Part shown: positions 60,895-64,000 of the stretch, in pieces | Layout: every line of letters starts with the position of its first letter | How positions within the stretch are numbered: the stretch's first letter is position 1 | From: Rutstroemia sp. NJR-2017a BVV2 | Lineage: Eukaryota; Ascomycota; Leotiomycetes; Helotiales; Rutstroemiaceae | NCBI GenBank assembly: GCA_002946415.1 | Contig: NJPS01000076.1 | Span: 558,001 to 622,000 of the forward strand | Reading direction: 5' to 3' | DNA length: 64,000 nucleotides | Translations under genes and position numbers: made by a program | The notes under the pieces: model-generated | What the model saw: the letters and a program-made list of their open reading frames with translations, nothing else | What the model was told of the DNA's origin: nothing | Database searches by the model: none

Positions 60895-61908
60895 ATGGGC
60901 ACCGTCGAAGATGATCTCTCGATTTCCATGACTATGGCAGCCTTTATTGGCATTTCATGGTATATCGGCATCGAAATCAATTTTTCTCTGTTTTTTCTAT
61001 TCAGCAGATGGCGGGGACTTTACTTCTGGTCATGTGCACTCTGCTCCTGGGGTGTGATATTGCAACCATTATTCATCATCCTCGCTGATTTTGGCGTATG
61101 GACTAATCTTACAGGATCCATCACCATGATTTACTTAACCTGGTTTCTGATGGTAGTGCCCCAAAGCTGGGTCTTGTATTCACGTCTGCACGTGATGGTG
61201 CACCGCCAGAAGTTGCTGAGGGGTATCTGGGTTGTCTTGATATTTAACTCCATTGTTTTCTCGGTGCCGACTATCATCATTGGGACTATCGCAGTAAGTT
61301 ATGTACCAAGCTACTGGGTCGCGTGATCATGACAGCGCCTAATACAAATCCAAATACAGCAAGCAACAACCATAAATCCATCTCTCAAAAGCTTTAACTT
61401 AGTATGGGATCGCATCCAGCTCACCGTCTTCTTCGTCCAAGAAACCATGCTCAGCATGCTGTACATTTACGAGACGCGCAAGTACTTGAGCGCTAAATCA
61501 TTTCTCCGCCAACGAAGAACTGCGTCTGCCTCCACCAATCGCGACACCAACAACACCAGCGTCTTCTGGCACCTTATCTACATGAACTTGCTAGTCATCG
61601 TCCTCGATGCCGTTCTTCTTGGTATTCAGTACGCCGGTTTATTCTACCTCCAAGGCGCCTTCAAACCCTGCGTATACGGCGTCAAACTCAAAGTCGAGTT
61701 TCTTGTCCTGAACAGTCTTATCAAGACTACTCAGTCACGTAGTAACGTCAGCACCCCGTACGGAAATTACCGGAAGACGGAGAGTCGCGATGGTACTTTG
61801 GTGGCTCATGTTTCAGAGCCAGGTGGACATTCGCTTGATCAATCTAGGCCGCAAATTGGGAGCCCAAGGCAGGGTGATGATATCGACTTGGAACCGTTGG
61901 ATAGGTGA
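60895..61908 (+). CDS. DUF7703-type multi-pass membrane protein
   Basis: Join(60895..61293, 61360..61908), 315 residues. The ATG at 60895 opens MGTVEDDLSISMTMAAFIG, the usual family start, followed by five hydrophobic segments before a 66-nt phase-0 intron (GTAAGT...ACAG) and two more after it (LTVFFVQETMLSMLYIYET and the LLVIVLDAVLLGIQYAGLF segment). A polar tail with Ser/Thr and GDDIDLEPLDR closes the protein. The conserved WDRIQLTVFFVQET stretch spanning the splice downstream side supports the junction. DUF7703 proteins are fungal seven-TM proteins resembling PTH11-like receptors, but no ligand is known. Confidence 0.85.
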
Positions 61909-62080
61909 TGGGTAGTTCAGAGCTCGGTTTGGAATTCTGGCAGCGGGGAAGCGGATGGCAGCACATCGGGGAGACCCAAGGTCCAAGGATAGATGGGGCA
62001 GCGGTCACACTAATACAAGACTCATTAGGAAGAGAGAAGGTGTTAGATGGAGATGGGACACTCTCCGGTGCAGAAGTAAT

Positions 62081-62219
62081 AGGCCGGCGACAATGTGCGA
62101 AAGGCAACTGGAAAATAAGAAGATTATGATGTCTCAGGTTCTTTAGGACATTCGTTTGACAACAGTAATCAGCTACAATATATTGTTCCAAATCAGCCTG
62201 TCTTTCCTCCTCTGGACAG
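62081..62219. mobile_element. MITE-like element, diverged copy B
   Basis: The block from AGGCCGGCGACAATG to CTCTGGACAGC aligns with 58118-58251: shared words include CTTTAGGA-ATTCGTT, GACA-CAG-AATC-GCT, ATATTGT-CCA, and CAGCCTGT/CGGCCTGT. Similarity is roughly two thirds by eye. The terminal inverted repeats are worn away. It starts 170 bp after the DUF7703 stop codon. Confidence 0.55.
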
Positions 62220-63297
62220 CGACCGCAACTATGGGGACACTTGGCGTGCAGAGTTTCCTGATTACAACAGCCAGATCAAACGGCTCTTTCTTGTATTTCA
62301 GAAAGCCATTCCCCCACAGTTAATGAGATACTTAGTTCAACTGATTTACTCTTATAGAAGGACGCAATAGAAATCCAAAATATGGTAACACTAGATTCCT
62401 TGATGTTATTCTAACGCGTCGTCAATTCTAACTTTGCGTGCTAGTCTCTAATCCCTCAGGCCTCTCCCGTTACACACAGTATTCCTAACTGCAAAGGGTT
62501 ACTGTAAGTGGAGTCCCATTCGTCAACTCCACGACAGGGGACATTCAGACAATATGCGCATCTGCGTGGTTGGGACACTTGTGTGTTGGTTACGAAGGAC
62601 GCGTGTGCGAGAACACTTGCAATCGATAGGGTTGCTGTCGCAATTCTGTGAGAGTTATTGTTGTCAAAGTCCGAAATACCAGTGTCACTGTCGATGAATG
62701 CCACCGTCGATATCATTATCAAAATGCAAAATGTTACTGTAGATAGCTACCCAGTTTCGGCTTCATCGTTATCTTTCTTTTCGTCTTTTGAAAAGAGCAT
62801 CACTCAGATGGTATGATGCTGTCCCAAAGCTGGTCTTTGGATTACATAAATGGTTGCCTCTTCGTGTTCCTTGCGTTTCTTATATAGAGAGAAGAAGAAA
62901 TACTTAGGCTGCGGACTAGACTCACCACCACGTGGACATCTGCCTACTTACTGCTTAGTACCACATAGGTACCTATCTTGTTACGCAGAGGATAGAAGTA
63001 GAGATTGAAGCCTCAATATTCACTATCATCTACTCAAAGTAGTTTAAGTCTCTGGTAGTCATATGCTGACTGCAATTTGTGAATGAGTGGAGATGCAGGT
63101 TGATGGGATTCACTACTTGTGATCATGGTGTATTTATATGTTTCCTCATACCACTTTCAGTAATAGTAAGCAAAGAAGCCACTTAACACTATCTAAACGG
63201 ACTACGGTATAACGAGAGTATTGATTGAATTGATGACCTGATGTAACCATCGATGCTGTACTCCTTTACTATGAACAAGGATTGTAATATCATATCG

Positions 63298-63400
63298 GAC
63301 TTTGACAGCAAGATCGATTAACGATAGTAAAATTCAGACTTTAACAGTAATATCAACTATCGACAGTGATGTTTTAGGCCTTTACAGTGATATCAGGGGA
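63298..63400. repeat. Degenerate 39-bp tandem repeat
   Basis: Three aligned units begin GACTTTGACAGCAAGATCGA (63298), GACTTTAACAGTAATATCAA (63337) and GGCCTTTACAGTGATATCAG (63376); the first two are about 39-40 bp long, and ACAGTAATATC-type words recur. No open frame crosses them. Confidence 0.65.
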
Positions 63401-64000
63401 TACGAGCTGTCAGAGCTGAAGAAATGCGGTTAGCAGTGATGGGAGTAGTGTACGGCCGTATTACGGTGGCTGATATCGGCCTTCTAATACATACGTACGT
63501 ACATATTATCAGATTTGATACCACTGGGGATATACTAGAATACCGGAATTTAGGATGGAATGTAGAATAATTGCCTGAGGACTTGCAGATTCGCTTCACA
63601 ATTGCCTAGTTAGGAAGTTCAAATTCCTGGAAGGTCTGGAATGTATTACATTCCAGTATATTAGTATACGGCCAGTATTAGTGATATCGAATCTAAATAC
63701 ATATCACCAGGAATATATCCTCAATAATCTATACGTATCACTATAGTGGGGCGTATACAAAATACTGAAAATACTAGTCCCATCACTGGCGGTTAGTGAA
63801 TTCGCAGTTCATTAGTTCAGTAATTATATATATATAGTGCATTTCCATAACCTGCACAAACAGGTATACATCTATAACTCCCATGCCCGAGTTTCTCAAC
63901 GAAGATTTCGTCAGAGATCTATAAGATTCCTTGCCAGCTCGATGGTAGGCGCTAGATACAGGTAGATGCGTGAAAGAAGTAGTTAGGCACACTTCGGCTG

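Larger units (their letters stand above)
61909..64000. other. Gene-poor AT-rich right end
   Basis: 2.1 kb without an accepted gene. Bases 61909-62080 are 3' flank of the DUF7703 gene; then comes the diverged MITE-like copy. From about 62950 onward the sequence is AT-rich, with TA-alternating tracts (63820-63835), a degenerate 39-bp repeat (63298-63400), and stop-rich frames, consistent with non-coding or RIP-like decayed DNA. I found no intact transposon gene. Confidence 0.55.

Overview
The window looks like nuclear DNA of a filamentous ascomycete (Pezizomycotina). Nearly every gene has short GT-AG introns (about 45-85 nt, one of 225 nt), genes lie on both strands without operons, and the gene set (Rim15 kinase, dipeptidyl aminopeptidase B, Mtd1, Tpc1, fungal DUF7703 and DUF6590 proteins, a Tri12-type MFS pump) is fungal. 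A leotiomycete is my guess from overall character only. Exon joins below were built by eye from splice signals, reading-frame arithmetic and family conservation.

Bases 1-32740 are mostly housekeeping: a left-truncated Rim15/Greatwall-type kinase, Spc2 and Emc3 (divergent ER membrane genes), a BTB protein, the ribosome assembly factor Rpf2 divergent from a PXMP4-like peroxisomal protein, a possible 77-residue membrane protein divergent from dipeptidyl aminopeptidase B, two uncharacterised proteins, a divergent Mms19-like HEAT-repeat protein, Mtd1 of one-carbon metabolism, an ELMO/CED-12 protein, an acidic unknown protein and the mitochondrial thiamine pyrophosphate carrier Tpc1.

Bases 33191-44604 have an accessory metabolic character: a gamma-butyrobetaine-hydroxylase-like dioxygenase with a duplicated N-terminal segment, an ABCC transporter, a scytalone-dehydratase-like enzyme, a short-chain dehydrogenase and a 14-TM-type MFS efflux pump. 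No polyketide or peptide synthase is present, so this is an orphan modification/export or detoxification group rather than a complete biosynthetic cluster.

Bases 45211-57542 are unusual: an unrecognised gene, a sugar transporter intact except for one in-frame TAG, an orphan 306-residue protein, a repeat-rich kilobase (an array of five 3-nt-loop palindromes at about 23-bp spacing, flanked by two 18-bp minisatellites), a small orphan gene, and a 2229-residue low-complexity protein with an N-terminal DUF6590-like domain.

Bases 57543-64000 are gene-poor and hold two related MITE-like elements, short tandem repeats, a cupin_5 protein and a DUF7703 seven-TM-type membrane protein. I saw no convincing tRNA, rRNA or CRISPR array.
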